In this document: piece by piece, positions 11,962-12,320 of the stretch | Layout: the number at the start of each line of letters is the position of its first letter | How positions within the stretch are numbered: the stretch's first letter is position 1 | Assembly (NCBI GenBank): GCA_018609965.1 | Contig: JAHENP010000240.1 | Location: 1-12,320 of the forward strand | Source of the DNA: Haloferacaceae archaeon | GTDB taxonomy: Archaea; Halobacteriota; Halobacteria; Halobacteriales; Haloferacaceae | Direction of reading: 5' to 3' | Length of the DNA: 12,320 nt | Program-made: the position numbers and the translations under genes | The notes under the pieces: generated by a model | The model's input: only the letters and a program-made list of their open reading frames with translations | Told to the model about the DNA's origin: nothing | The model's database searches: none

Positions 11962-12320
11962 ATGTGTTCGAACGATTCACCGTCAGTAAAAGCTGACGGC
12001 ACGGCAGAGGCAGCAACGCTCGCGGCCGAATACGAGGAGTTTCTTCTGGACATCGAGGAGCAGCCGCTCCCGGAGTACCGGACCGACGAGATGCGCGCAC
12101 GGATCGAAGAAGTGCGTGCCACGCTCGCGGTTGAGAGCGTGGCGTCGGCGGGCCAACTCCAACAGCTGTTGCGGACGGTGACGGAGGCACTCGCGGACAT
12201 CCGCGCCGCGCAGATCGTCCCCGCGCCGGCGGAGCGCAATCTCTCGCAGGCGGTGCCGGGCGCGACCGGCACCGGCGCGGCCTACGGGATCACGGAGACC
12301 GAGCGGTCGAAGGCGACGAA
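11962..12320 (+). CDS. Acidic protein of unknown function, copy 2 (partial at window end)
   Basis: The frame from ATG 11962 is open to the last base, giving 119 complete codons. It is a paralogue of the gene at 158: about 101 of 119 residues are identical, the same MCSNDSPS start is used, and EYEEFLLDIEEQPLP, YRTDEMRARIEEVRATLAVE and AGQLQQLLRTVTEALADIRA are shared. Differences cluster near residues 9-18 and 87-114. The upstream GTG seen in copy 1 is out of frame here, which fixes the ATG as the start. The C-terminal tail lies outside the window. The function is unknown. Confidence 0.85.
   Translation, partial: MCSNDSPSVKADGTAEAATLAAEYEEFLLDIEEQPLPEYRTDEMRARIEEVRATLAVESVASAGQLQQLLRTVTEALADIRAAQIVPAPAERNLSQAVPGATGTGAAYGITETERSKAT

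Overview
The window looks like a chromosomal or megaplasmid segment of a haloarchaeon (class Halobacteria); I cannot name the genus. The evidence is high G+C, strongly acidic predicted proteins, GTG/ATG starts with a TATA-like box about 25-30 nt upstream (leaderless style), a Tat-type lipoprotein signal, an archaeal-type adenylate kinase (AdkA), and a haloarchaeal small protein resembling DUF5789.

Layout. (1) Positions 1-733: an acidic protein of unknown function behind a promoter and a leader that folds on paper into a three-way junction. (2) 858-4399, plus strand: a DUF457-type membrane metal-hydrolase-like protein, a second polytopic membrane protein, and a PQQ-repeat beta-propeller lipoprotein. 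Short tandem repeats (17 bp and 16 bp) lie upstream of the first and third genes. (3) About 4400-5333: no intact gene, but minus-strand fragments that look like a decayed coiled-coil/ATPase-like gene, interrupted by a hairpin resembling an IS200/IS605 end. (4) 5340-8027 or 8054, minus strand: a large DUF1156/Zn-ribbon DNA methyltransferase, a family typical of defence islands. Here it stands without recognisable partners. (5) 8129-8973, plus strand: a DUF5789-like protein translationally coupled to AdkA. (6) 9051-9850, minus strand: a ribbon-helix-helix/PIN toxin-antitoxin pair with an operator-like palindrome. (7) 9920-10681, minus strand: a short-chain dehydrogenase. (8) 10834-11145, plus strand: a 103-codon miniature of the DUF1156 methylase, keeping only its first ~67 and last ~37 residues. 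(9) 11171-11744: a 574-bp element with ~100-bp imperfect terminal inverted repeats and a hairpin-rich non-coding core. (10) 11829-12320: a second copy of the promoter, leader and gene of region 1, running off the window end.

The housekeeping block (AdkA and probably SDR) is set among accessory material: a toxin-antitoxin pair, an orphan methylase, its deletion derivative, a palindromic element and a decayed gene. The two most unusual signals are the duplicated structured leader, where stems are kept while loops change, and the miniature methylase lying next to the large inverted-repeat element. The direct repeats of region 1 and region 10 bracket about 11.8 kb and could recombine to delete or duplicate the whole interval.
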